From the NCBI GenBank assembly GCA_036502345.1, contig DASXYT010000242.1, forward strand, positions 1 through 64,000: a DNA stretch of 64,000 nucleotides, written 5' to 3'. Of the stretch, positions 15,861 through 23,477 are shown in pieces (the stretch's first letter is position 1; every line of letters starts with the position of its first letter). This DNA comes from DATEPR01 sp036502345. Its GTDB lineage: Bacteria; Actinomycetota; Actinomycetes; Mycobacteriales; Pseudonocardiaceae. Made by a program: the position numbers and the translations under genes. The notes below the pieces were generated by a model. That model ran no database searches and was not told the origin of the DNA. It saw only the letters and a program-made list of their open reading frames with translations.

Positions 15861-16346
15861 ATGCTGCGTACCGAGGAGTTCCAGGTGACCATGGCCGATG
15901 TCGACGCCGCCGGCATCATCTACTTCGCGTCGCCACTGCGCTGGGCGGAACGCATGTCCACCGGCTGGCTGCGCCAGATCGGCAGGCCACTGCTCTCGCT
16001 GTTCGGCGACGGCATCACGATTCCGGCCGTAGCCGTGCACGTGAACTACCGGTCGCACGTCAGCCTGGATGACACCTGCCGCCTGACATTGTCCGCCGCC
16101 TCGACCGGCACGACGTCGTTCACGTTCCGCTGCGAGACCTTCGTCGGGGACGCGGAGACCGCCGCCGTCGAGTGCCTGACGACGCACGTGTACACGCAGT
16201 TCGGCCATCCCGCGTACGCCGACGCGAGGACGACGTCGAAGCAGCCGCTGCCGGGCTGGCTGCGCGAGCCGCTGGAGCTCGATCTACGTCACCAGGACGA
16301 CGCGACGAGTGCCCCGTCCACCGGCATCAGCGCCCCGCTGACATAG
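15861..16346 (+). CDS. Hotdog-fold (4HBT-type) acyl-CoA thioesterase
   Basis: 161 residues. The N-terminal TMADVDAAGIIYFASPLRWAER matches the catalytic-Asp helix of 4-hydroxybenzoyl-CoA thioesterase-like enzymes. HVNYRSHVSLDDTCRLTL and TSFTFRCETF are strand blocks of the hotdog. It would hydrolyse an acyl-CoA, either to clear dead-end thioesters or to release an intermediate. The ATG at 15861 follows GAGGAG directly after the ligase stop, so the pair is one operon. Its last 58 bases overlap, tail to tail, the end of the SDR gene on the other strand. Confidence 0.82.
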   Translation: MLRTEEFQVTMADVDAAGIIYFASPLRWAERMSTGWLRQIGRPLLSLFGDGITIPAVAVHVNYRSHVSLDDTCRLTLSAASTGTTSFTFRCETFVGDAETAAVECLTTHVYTQFGHPAYADARTTSKQPLPGWLREPLELDLRHQDDATSAPSTGISAPLT

Positions 16347-17089
16347 CGCGAGTCGTCCGACGCGAAGAACGCCACCGCCCTGGCCACGTCGAACGCCGTG
16401 CCCTGGTAGGCCATCGGCACCATCGCGGCGCGACGGGCCACGTACTCGTCCCGGGTCAGGCCACGCGCCGCCAGGCCACCCTCCACCGACATCGGGGTGT
16501 CGACCAGTCCGGGTAGGACTGCGTTGGCCCGGATGTCGAACTTGGCGTACTCGGCGGCCAGCGCCAGCGTGAACCGGTTGACGCCGGCCTTGGAGATCCC
16601 GTAGGCCAGGTTGGGACCACCGTTGGCGCCGATGGACGAAACGTTCACGATCGAACCGGTGCGCCGCGCGATCATCAACGGCAGCAATGCCTTGGTGAGT
16701 CGCCACATGCCCTTCAGGTTGACGTCCATGACCCGGTCCCAGACCATTTCCTCGGTGTTCAGCGCGGTGCCGTCGCCGAGGATGCCGACGCTGTTCACCA
16801 GCACGTCGCACCTCTTCCCCAGGCTGTCCGCGAAGGCGGCGCAACTGGCCGGATCGGTGATGTCGGCGACGCGGATCTCGGCTGTGTGGCCCTGTACCGC
16901 CAACAGCCGCTGCGTCTCCCGCGCTCCGCTCTCGTCCTTGTCCACCAGCACCAGATCGGCGCCCCTGGCCGCGAGGACGAGCGCGATCGCCCTGCCGATC
17001 CCGACGGTGGCGCCCGGTTGCTGGCCTGCTCCGACCAGCACCGCGCGCCTACCGTCGAGCCGACCCGAGTGGTTGTCGGGTGCGGTCAT
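16289..17089 (-). CDS. Short-chain dehydrogenase/reductase with extended cofactor loop
   Basis: 266 residues. SDR hallmarks: cofactor loop VGAGQQPGATVGIG (longer than the usual TGxxxGIG), NSVGI in place of NNAG, a serine in NVSSIG, catalytic YGISK, and a C-terminal YVSGALMPVDGG-like end. The acidic residue in LVLVDKDE points to NAD(H). Reaction and substrate unknown, probably a hydroxyacyl-CoA oxidation. It is last in the transport operon; its ATG overlaps the binding-protein stop by one base (TGATG). The end of the gene overlaps the convergent thioesterase. Confidence 0.85.
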   Translation of the reverse strand: MTAPDNHSGRLDGRRAVLVGAGQQPGATVGIGRAIALVLAARGADLVLVDKDESGARETQRLLAVQGHTAEIRVADITDPASCAAFADSLGKRCDVLVNSVGILGDGTALNTEEMVWDRVMDVNLKGMWRLTKALLPLMIARRTGSIVNVSSIGANGGPNLAYGISKAGVNRFTLALAAEYAKFDIRANAVLPGLVDTPMSVEGGLAARGLTRDEYVARRAAMVPMAYQGTAFDVARAVAFFASDDSRYVSGALMPVDGALVASSW

Positions 17090-18183
17090 CAGCTGGCCGG
17101 CTGGCCGAGCGCGTCGGTGTAGTAGGACATGTCGACGCGCTTCTGGTAGGCGAAGGCCGGATCGTTCACGTTGAAGTTGGCAAGGCCGTAGGACGCGGCC
17201 TGGTGCAGGAACTGGGTCCACTGGTCGCTGGTGACAAAACCGTTGTTCCCGGTGAGCGTGCCGAGCCAGGCCCGCAGCGCGGTCACGCTGGCCTGTGGCA
17301 CCGACCGGTCGTCACCCTTGAACAGGTCGGTCTTCATCAGTGTGTCCACGGCACCGTTCGGGTCGTTGAGCACATCCAGCCTGGCCTTGTTCCATGCCTT
17401 CAGGAACGACTCGATCGCCGTCTTCTTGCTGGCCAGGTGGCTGGTCAGGCCCCAGAAGCCGACACCGGGCGCGTTGACGTACTGGCCGCCGTACTTGGCC
17501 AGGTCACCAGGTTTGCGGCTGTCGATCAGGATCTGCAGATTGCTCTTGGCCAGCGAAGCGCCAAGGTACTGGGGGGTGGTGATGAAACCCTGGACCTGGC
17601 CCGACGCCAGCGCCGCCTCCTGCGCCGCCGCATTGGACAGCGTCACCGTCTGGCAGTTCAGGCCCGCGGTCTGCTTGTAGATCTGGGCGAAGCCGTAGGT
17701 GGCCGTGCCCTGTGCGACCGTGGCGATCTTGCAGCCGGAGTTGTTCTTGATCGAGTCCAGAGTGGTGCCCGGCTTGGCGAACAGCGCCGATCCGTTGGCC
17801 CCACCGTTGGTCGCGTAGATGACCGTCGTCGACTGGCCCTTCTCTGCCGCGGACAGGGCTGGCACGAAGGTGATCTCGGCGAGGTCGGACTGCCCCGACG
17901 TGACGAAGGTCGGCGTGTTGTTGGCAGCCGCGACCAGGTTGACCGTGACGTGCTGCTGGGCGAAGTAGCCCTTCTGCTGGGCGATGGCCGAGACGATGTC
18001 GCCGAGCTTGTCGGCCAACGCGATGGACAACGTCTGGTTACCGGGACCGGATGCCGCCGGGGTGCTGCTGGAGCCGCACGCCGAGGCCAGGACCACGACG
18101 CCTGCGACGGCGGCGGCCAGCAACGCGCGGCTCGTTGTGGTCGGCAGCTTTCTGCCGACCCGTGGAAGGGCAAGCCGATTCAT
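17089..18183 (-). CDS. ABC transporter substrate-binding lipoprotein (NitT/TauT type)
   Basis: 364 residues. A lipoprotein signal peptide ends in the lipobox VVLASACGSSS; the mature protein has the NMT1/SsuA-like layout (LADKLGDIVSAIAQQKGYFAQ, SGQSDLAEITF, SLAKSNLQILIDSRKPG). It should capture an anionic or aromatic substrate outside the membrane and hand it to the permease at 18222. Proteins of this branch bind sulfonates, nitrate, pyrimidines or aromatic acids such as phthalates. Given the CoA-ligase setting, a carboxylic acid is the best guess. Confidence 0.88.
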   Translation of the reverse strand: MNRLALPRVGRKLPTTTSRALLAAAVAGVVVLASACGSSSTPAASGPGNQTLSIALADKLGDIVSAIAQQKGYFAQQHVTVNLVAAANNTPTFVTSGQSDLAEITFVPALSAAEKGQSTTVIYATNGGANGSALFAKPGTTLDSIKNNSGCKIATVAQGTATYGFAQIYKQTAGLNCQTVTLSNAAAQEAALASGQVQGFITTPQYLGASLAKSNLQILIDSRKPGDLAKYGGQYVNAPGVGFWGLTSHLASKKTAIESFLKAWNKARLDVLNDPNGAVDTLMKTDLFKGDDRSVPQASVTALRAWLGTLTGNNGFVTSDQWTQFLHQAASYGLANFNVNDPAFAYQKRVDMSYYTDALGQPAS

Positions 18184-18221
18184 CGTCACTCCTATGGCTG
18201 GGGAAAGTCGAACGGGCGGTG

Positions 18222-19091
18222 TCAGTTGGCTTCCCACCACCGCAACGCCCTGCGCGACGCGAGTTGTGCGATGCCCACCAGGGCGACACCGACCACGGCG
18301 AGGACGATCACGACGGAAAAGGTGAGGGTGGAGTCCACTGTGGTGATCGACGTCATCAACAGGGTTCCCATGCCGAGTTGGCCGGCGAGCAGTTCCGCCG
18401 TGACGGCCGAGACGATGCCGAAGCTGATCGCGTTGGGCAGCGAGGCGATCGTCCACACGAACACGTAACGGGTGCGCACCTGGGCCATCACCTGCAGGCG
18501 GGTCGCGCCCAGCAGTTCGGCGTTGTCGATCACGTGCGCCGGCACACTGCTGCCGCCGGTGAGCGCGTTGTAGAAGACCAGGAAGAACACCACCGTCACG
18601 GTGGTGACAACCTCCATCTTCAGGCTCGCGCCGACCAGGATCACGAAGATCGGCACGAGTGCGATGCGAGGCATCGCGTTGAAGAAGGACAGGAACGGCG
18701 AGAGAATGTGTTGTGCCAACGCACTTTCGCTCAACAGCAGGCCGAGCACGGCGCCCAACAGCGTGCCGATGACGACACCGAGCAGGGTGGCCACCAGCGT
18801 GTCCTCGAGATTGGACCACATCGTCGGACCGGTACCGGTGAAGCCGAGCAGGTCGCCGAGCCTGGACACGACCAGGCTCGGCGAACTCACGAAGAACGGG
18901 TTGAAGATCGGCAACGTGTGCAACGCGCCGATGCTGGGCAGGTACTGCCAGAGCAGCAGAATGGCCGCCAGCAGTAGGATTCGTCCAGTCCAGACACTTG
19001 GCCGCGACGGCGTTTTGCGCGTCCTGCGTTTGACGCGCGGAGTCCGTCGTTGCGCTCGCTCCTGCACCGCGCCAGTCGTCGCACTGACCAT
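18222..19091 (-). CDS. ABC transporter permease (SsuC/TauC-like)
   Basis: 289 residues. An arginine-rich cytoplasmic N-terminus is followed by about six membrane helices. The coupling-helix region AELLGATRLQVMAQV, with the following TRYVFVWTIASLPNAISFGI, is the EAA-type loop that docks on the ATPase. It pairs with the binding protein (17089) and the ATPase (20059). It is first in its own transcription unit: putative operator site 3 lies 75-94 bases upstream, inside the end of the preceding gene. Confidence 0.88.
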   Translation of the reverse strand: MVSATTGAVQERAQRRTPRVKRRTRKTPSRPSVWTGRILLLAAILLLWQYLPSIGALHTLPIFNPFFVSSPSLVVSRLGDLLGFTGTGPTMWSNLEDTLVATLLGVVIGTLLGAVLGLLLSESALAQHILSPFLSFFNAMPRIALVPIFVILVGASLKMEVVTTVTVVFFLVFYNALTGGSSVPAHVIDNAELLGATRLQVMAQVRTRYVFVWTIASLPNAISFGIVSAVTAELLAGQLGMGTLLMTSITTVDSTLTFSVVIVLAVVGVALVGIAQLASRRALRWWEAN

Positions 19092-19165
19092 TGTGCATCA
19101 CCGCCACAGCTCAGGATCGACGAGCTTTACGTTACGGCCACATTAGCCATCCGCTACAAAATCTG

Positions 19166-19185
19166 TCAAGCGAGCGCTCGGTCGG
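19166..19185 (-). promoter_or_regulatory. Putative TetR operator, site 3 (across a stop codon)
   Basis: On the minus strand CCGACCGAGCGCTCGCTTGA, with the palindrome CGAGCGCTCG. The final TGA is the stop codon of the AhpD/CMD-like gene, and the site encodes its last residues (PDRALA). It lies 75 bases upstream of the permease start, so it can give the permease, binding protein and SDR genes their own regulated promoter. Confidence 0.6.
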
Positions 19186-20047
19186 GCGCGGAGAACACCC
19201 TGTCGATCACGTCCGCCGCGACGTCGAAAACCTCAGGGCCGCTGTACTGCATGCCCCAGCCCACCGCCTCGACGACATCGGCACGGGTCAATCCGAGTCC
19301 TCGCGCGACCGCGATCGCGCGGCGCAGTGCGGGTGCGTTCGACGTACCAGCGGCCGCCTGTACCTCCATGAACGCCCACAGCTGCACCGGAAGCGGGCCG
19401 CGCATCGCCGCGTGCAACCGAAGGTGGTAAGCCTTCAGCAATCCTGGTCGGGTCGCCATCAGCAGCGTCACCCCGCTGGGCACCTCACCGCACAGATCCG
19501 TGTACCAGCGCCGGATCCCGGTCTCCTCGGCCGCCGACAGGTCCGGCTCCAGCGGCACACAGCCACAGTCGAACCTGTCCGGATCGGCCGTCCAGCCGGG
19601 CGGGAACAACGAGGACACATCACCGGAGTTCGCGGCGCTGTCGGCGATCTGCGTCCGCGCGGACTGCCAAGCGGCGTCCATCCCCCGCGGCCCGGAGCGG
19701 ATGAACGCGAGCTCCAGCACCTGTAGCACAGCTACGGCCGGTAACCCGAGATCGTGGGCATGGCTTGCCTCGTAACGGATTCCTTCGCCGTAACCAAGGA
19801 TCGTGTAGAGATAGAGGTAGCCGAGGATCGACTTGGCCGGGTACGCCGGTTCGTCGGGATCGGTGGTCCAGTAAGCCTGCAGGCGATGCCGTTTCACCAC
19901 GGACGGGTTGAACGTCAACCACAGTTCGTAGGCATCCAGCGCCTTGCCGTGCGTCGCGCCGTAGGCGGCCCGGAACGCCGCGATCTCGTCGTCGGTCACC
20001 AGGTCCGGGCGGGTCAGATCGAGGCCGCGGTTGGCGCGTACTGACAC
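19166..20047 (-). CDS. AhpD/carboxymuconolactone-decarboxylase-like two-repeat protein (paralogue)
   Basis: 293 residues, clearly paralogous to the protein at 5449-6303: both share an N-terminal RGLDLTRPD-type block, a YLYLYTILGYGEGIRYEASH-type first repeat and LGLTRADVVEAVGWGMQYSG-type second repeat. The CxxC of AhpD is absent. It lies between the ATPase and permease genes of the ABC importer, 11 bases after the ATPase. The 3' end carries operator site 3. Function unknown. Two diverged copies in two operons of one island suggest partners in a hetero-oligomer or paired steps (inference). Confidence 0.6.
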   Translation of the reverse strand: MSVRANRGLDLTRPDLVTDDEIAAFRAAYGATHGKALDAYELWLTFNPSVVKRHRLQAYWTTDPDEPAYPAKSILGYLYLYTILGYGEGIRYEASHAHDLGLPAVAVLQVLELAFIRSGPRGMDAAWQSARTQIADSAANSGDVSSLFPPGWTADPDRFDCGCVPLEPDLSAAEETGIRRWYTDLCGEVPSGVTLLMATRPGLLKAYHLRLHAAMRGPLPVQLWAFMEVQAAAGTSNAPALRRAIAVARGLGLTRADVVEAVGWGMQYSGPEVFDVAADVIDRVFSAPDRALA

Positions 20048-20058
20048 GGCTGACTCCT

Positions 20059-20907
20059 TCAGTCCTCAGGTGCGGCAGAGGGTGCTGCCGCACCACCGAT
20101 CTGCGCTCCCAGGTCGTGCCACAGCGACTTGTACAGCACCGAGTACTGGTCGGTCTCGCGGATGGCCAACATCTCTCGTTCGTCACCGAACGGCATGGTG
20201 TGCTCCTTGGCGACCGTGGACGGTCGTCGGCTCATGATGAGCACGCGGTCGCACAGGGTGATGGCCTCGGCCAGGTCGTGCGTCACCAGGATGGTGCTCG
20301 TCGCCATCATCCGCGTGACACGGAAGACGTCCTGGTGGATGCCGATCCTGGTCGGCTCGTCCACCGACGAGAACGGCTCGTCCAGTAGCAGGATCTGCGG
20401 ATCGGGCGCCACGGCGGCCAGGAACGCGACCCGGCGGCGCATTCCGCCGGAGAGCTGGTACGGGAAGGCCTCCCCGTAGTCCTCGAGGCCACCGAGCTTG
20501 AGCAGCTCGGCCACCCGGTCGTCCAACGCGCCGGACCGGCGCTTCCGGTTCCTGCCAAGGCGGGAGAAGAACAGGACGTTGTTCCGCACGCTCAGCCACG
20601 GCAGCAGCGTGTCCTTCTGGAACACCATGGACAGCGGCAGCCGGGTGCCGTCCTCGACGTTCTTGGTGACCAGCCCGCTGGTCGGCTGCTGCAGACCGGC
20701 GACGAGGGCGAGCAGGGTGGACTTGCCACACCCGCTCGGGCCGACGATTCCAACGGTCTCGCCGACGGCGATGCGCAGTGACAACCCGTCGATGACGGGT
20801 CCCTTGTCGTCGTACTGGAAGCGGATGTCCTCCAGCGTCACGCGGTCGGGAATGCCCGCCGTGGGAGTCGCCGCCGAGATCGTCGTGGTCGCTTGGACGT
20901 CAAACAC
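20059..20907 (-). CDS. ABC transporter ATPase (SsuB/TauB-like)
   Basis: 282 residues. Walker A is GPSGCGKSTLL, the Q-loop is in MVFQKDTLLPW, the signature is YQLSGGMRRRVAFL, Walker B is ILLLDEPFSSVDE, and the switch His is in ILVTHDLAEA. It energises uptake through the permease at 18222. ATPase and permease are separated by the AhpD/CMD-like gene, so the importer is split over two transcription units. Its start overlaps the amidohydrolase stop by eight bases. Confidence 0.92.
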   Translation of the reverse strand: MFDVQATTTISAATPTAGIPDRVTLEDIRFQYDDKGPVIDGLSLRIAVGETVGIVGPSGCGKSTLLALVAGLQQPTSGLVTKNVEDGTRLPLSMVFQKDTLLPWLSVRNNVLFFSRLGRNRKRRSGALDDRVAELLKLGGLEDYGEAFPYQLSGGMRRRVAFLAAVAPDPQILLLDEPFSSVDEPTRIGIHQDVFRVTRMMATSTILVTHDLAEAITLCDRVLIMSRRPSTVAKEHTMPFGDEREMLAIRETDQYSVLYKSLWHDLGAQIGGAAAPSAAPED

Positions 20908-22015
20908 GGGCAGATGCCTTTGCTTCGGTGGGCTTTGCCTTGATGGGCAGGACGTAGTGCGCCGCGGCGTTGCGCCAGCCGACCCGGGACCGCCATGCCG
21001 CCGGCACCCTGTCCAGTACGGTCGCCGGCGCCGAGGTCGGCCGGAACGGCGTGCCGGAGCCGAACATCAACACGTTGCCGGCCGGGATCGTGGCCAGCAG
21101 TTCGACGGCCTGGGTAGTGCCGTCCCAGTCCGGGTCCGACGTGGTGAACCTGATGAATTCGCCGAGGTACTCGCTGGGCAGCCTGCGTAGCCGCGCATCC
21201 ATGTCACCGCGGCGGTACTGGGCGTCCATGGTGGCCAACACCGCCGGCAGCCAGGTGACGCTGGACCCGGTGACGGTCAGCCGCAGCCGGGACAGCCGGT
21301 CGAACCAGCCCTCGGCGATCAGACTCACCAGGTGCATCTGGGCGGACAGCAGGCTCGCCACCCGATACTCGTACCTCGACGACGGGTGACCCGATCCTGT
21401 GTAACCCCGGTTGATGCCGACGAAGCCACCGCCGGCATCCAGGTTGAGCGCCATCCGGTGGGCCGCAGCGGCTTCGAAGATCGGCTGGTACCTGCGGTGG
21501 CCGAGCAGATCCTGAGGATATGCCAGGGATACCGACACGATGCGGGGATCGGCACCGAACCGGTCGATCTCCGCCGCCGCCGCCGCTGGGTCGCGCGGTG
21601 AGACCACGATGGAGCCGAACAGGCGGTCGTCGTGCCGCAGCCACTCCTGAACGAGCCAGTCATTGGTGGCCCGCGCGATCGCGATCGAGGCGTCGGCGTA
21701 GGCGAAGCCGCTGATCCGTTCCGCCGTACCGGGGTTCAGCACGGCCCGTTCGATCCGGTTGGCGTCCAGGTGGTCGCGCACCTGCTGGAGCGGTGCCGGG
21801 CCGGCCGGGTCGGGCTTGCCGGACACGCTGCCGATGCCGTAGCTGGAACTGGGCAGGTGGAACCGGAACGACGAGTGGGCGGAGAGGTCGTCGTCCAGAC
21901 CCAGGTAGTGCCGCCAGCCCTCCTCCATGACCGGGCCGACGACGTCCATGCCGGCGTGCTGCATGCGCAGGTCGGCGTCGATCACGATCTCGCCGCCCGA
22001 CGATGGGTCAGACAT
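20900..22015 (-). CDS. Amidohydro_2-family protein without recognisable metal ligands
   Basis: 371 residues homologous to the neighbour at 22391 (shared ARATNDWLVQEW, SIVVSPRDPAAAAAEI, SSVTWLPAVLATMDAQYRR and YLGEFIRFTT regions). The metal-binding spots have changed: the N-terminal DxDxH reads DADLRMQ, the mid LHVGG histidine is LNLDAGG, and the C-terminal SSDYPH aspartate site is FGSGTPF. It probably cannot bind the usual Zn/Mn and so may be a structural or regulatory partner of the intact paralogue, or use another chemistry. The start overlaps the Rieske gene's end by eight bases. Confidence 0.78.
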   Translation of the reverse strand: MSDPSSGGEIVIDADLRMQHAGMDVVGPVMEEGWRHYLGLDDDLSAHSSFRFHLPSSSYGIGSVSGKPDPAGPAPLQQVRDHLDANRIERAVLNPGTAERISGFAYADASIAIARATNDWLVQEWLRHDDRLFGSIVVSPRDPAAAAAEIDRFGADPRIVSVSLAYPQDLLGHRRYQPIFEAAAAHRMALNLDAGGGFVGINRGYTGSGHPSSRYEYRVASLLSAQMHLVSLIAEGWFDRLSRLRLTVTGSSVTWLPAVLATMDAQYRRGDMDARLRRLPSEYLGEFIRFTTSDPDWDGTTQAVELLATIPAGNVLMFGSGTPFRPTSAPATVLDRVPAAWRSRVGWRNAAAHYVLPIKAKPTEAKASARV

Positions 22016-22376
22016 GGATGACGACCTCCGTATCCGTCTGCTCGACCCGGTAGACGTTGAGCTTCAGCCGGTCCGGGTCGGCGAGGCAGCGCCCGGTGGT
22101 CAGGTCGAACTCGTACGTGTGCCAAGGACAGCGCAGCACCTGCCCGGCCAGTCCATAGGTGAACTCGCCGACGTCGGAGGGCAGCCGGGTACCGCCGACC
22201 GTGCCGGCGACCATCGGCGCGCGCTGGTGCGGGCACAGGTTCGACACCGCATGGATCGTGCCGGCCACGTTGAGGACCGCGATCTCCCGACGGCCCACCG
22301 TCACCACCTGGCGCGCTCCCGGTGGCAGGTCCCGGAGCGGGATCGTCACCGTGTCGACCGGTTGGGTTGCTGTCAT
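22008..22376 (-). CDS. Rieske [2Fe-2S] ferredoxin-like protein
   Basis: 122 residues. The cluster ligands are in CPHQRAP (about residue 48) and CPWHTYEFDLTTGR (about 83), the CxH...CxxH Rieske pattern. Small, soluble, no signal peptide, so it is of the ferredoxin type that feeds electrons to an oxygenase or serves as a subunit. No terminal oxygenase is encoded in the window. It lies between two amidohydrolase genes and overlaps the next start, so a direct partnership with these proteins is possible but unproven. Confidence 0.88.
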   Translation of the reverse strand: MTATQPVDTVTIPLRDLPPGARQVVTVGRREIAVLNVAGTIHAVSNLCPHQRAPMVAGTVGGTRLPSDVGEFTYGLAGQVLRCPWHTYEFDLTTGRCLADPDRLKLNVYRVEQTDTEVVIHV

Positions 22377-22390
22377 GTCCGTGCCGCCGA

Positions 22391-23464
22391 TCAGACCGCT
22401 GCCGCGAACGCGCCGAGAGCCAGACCACGTTCGCGCAACCGGAACAGCTTGAGCGAGTTCTCGAACATGATCTTGGGCTTCCAGTCCGCGGGGAAGCCGC
22501 TGAGCACGTACTTCGGGCTGTCGAAGTCCCAGTGCGGATAGTCCGACGAGTAGAGCAGCATGTCCTGCGCACCGACGAGTTCGAGCAGGGTCACGATGTC
22601 CTTCGGCCGGTCCGGCGTCTCCAGCGGCTGTGTGGTGAAGTGGACGAACTCCCTGATGTACTCGCTGGGCATCCGCTTGAGCCACGGCACGTCCTCACGA
22701 CCGGCGCGATACTCCATGTCCAGCCGCCACATCAGGAACGGCAGCCACGTCACGCCGAACTCGTTCAGGACGAGGTGCATGTTCGGGAACTTCTCGAAGA
22801 CGCCCTCCAACACCATGCTCACCACGTGCGCCAGCGCCGGAATACACATCCCGACGTGGTGCTGGATGAACGAACTCGGGGCGCCACCGAAGTAGCTGCC
22901 GAAGTTGACCCCCGCGTCGGCGCCACCGACATGCAGGCACATCGGCAGGCCGACCTCGTCGGCCGCCTGGTAGATCGGGTGCATGTACCGGTCACCCATC
23001 AGGCAGGGCGAGGACGTCATCGTGATCTGGACCATCCTGGGATTGGACGCCATCCTGTGGATCTCGGCGGCAGCTCGCTGCGGATCCCTCGGCGCGACCA
23101 GGATCGACCCCAGGTAGCGCGGATCGACGGGGAACCACTCGTGCACGGTCCAGTCGTTGGTCGCTGACGCGACGTCGGCGGCCATGTCCTCGAACGGCAG
23201 GCCACCGAGAGCCAGTGGGCTGCCGGGGTTGAGGATCGCGTAGTCGACGCCGTAGGCGTCCAGGTGGTGCTCGACCATGAACCGGGGATCCGAGCCGGGC
23301 ACTCCGCCGCCGGGCGGCACGGCGTCCTTGCGCATCCCGCCGCGTGGGTTGCCGATCCCGGCGTTCGGGAAGAAGACCTTGGCAGCGTCGTGGTCGGGCA
23401 GGTAGGGCGCCAGCGCGTCGACGTTCGGGTACTGATGGTGAACGTCAGCATCGATGATCGGCAT
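22391..23464 (-). CDS. Amidohydro_2-family (ACMSD-like) metal-dependent hydrolase or decarboxylase
   Basis: 357 residues. N-terminal metal motif IIDADVHHQYP, a mid-chain histidine in MCLHVGGAD, a block NEFGVTWLPFLMWRLDMEYR, and the C-terminal aspartate in YSSDYPHWDFDSP. This is the layout of the ACMSD/gamma-resorcylate decarboxylase branch, which performs non-oxidative decarboxylation or C-C hydrolysis. Start ATG at 23462-23464 follows GAAGGGAAG. It lies 13 bases after the flavoenzyme gene. The actual substrate is unknown; the degenerate paralogue at 20900 may be its partner. Confidence 0.85.
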   Translation of the reverse strand: MPIIDADVHHQYPNVDALAPYLPDHDAAKVFFPNAGIGNPRGGMRKDAVPPGGGVPGSDPRFMVEHHLDAYGVDYAILNPGSPLALGGLPFEDMAADVASATNDWTVHEWFPVDPRYLGSILVAPRDPQRAAAEIHRMASNPRMVQITMTSSPCLMGDRYMHPIYQAADEVGLPMCLHVGGADAGVNFGSYFGGAPSSFIQHHVGMCIPALAHVVSMVLEGVFEKFPNMHLVLNEFGVTWLPFLMWRLDMEYRAGREDVPWLKRMPSEYIREFVHFTTQPLETPDRPKDIVTLLELVGAQDMLLYSSDYPHWDFDSPKYVLSGFPADWKPKIMFENSLKLFRLRERGLALGAFAAAV

Positions 23465-23477
23465 GTCGTTCTTCCCT

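Noticed and set aside
17089..19107. A 672-codon minus-strand frame over the binding protein and permease
   Set aside because: Only 17089-18183 (from the lipoprotein signal peptide on) is protein-like; the upstream part is an out-of-frame reading of the permease gene.
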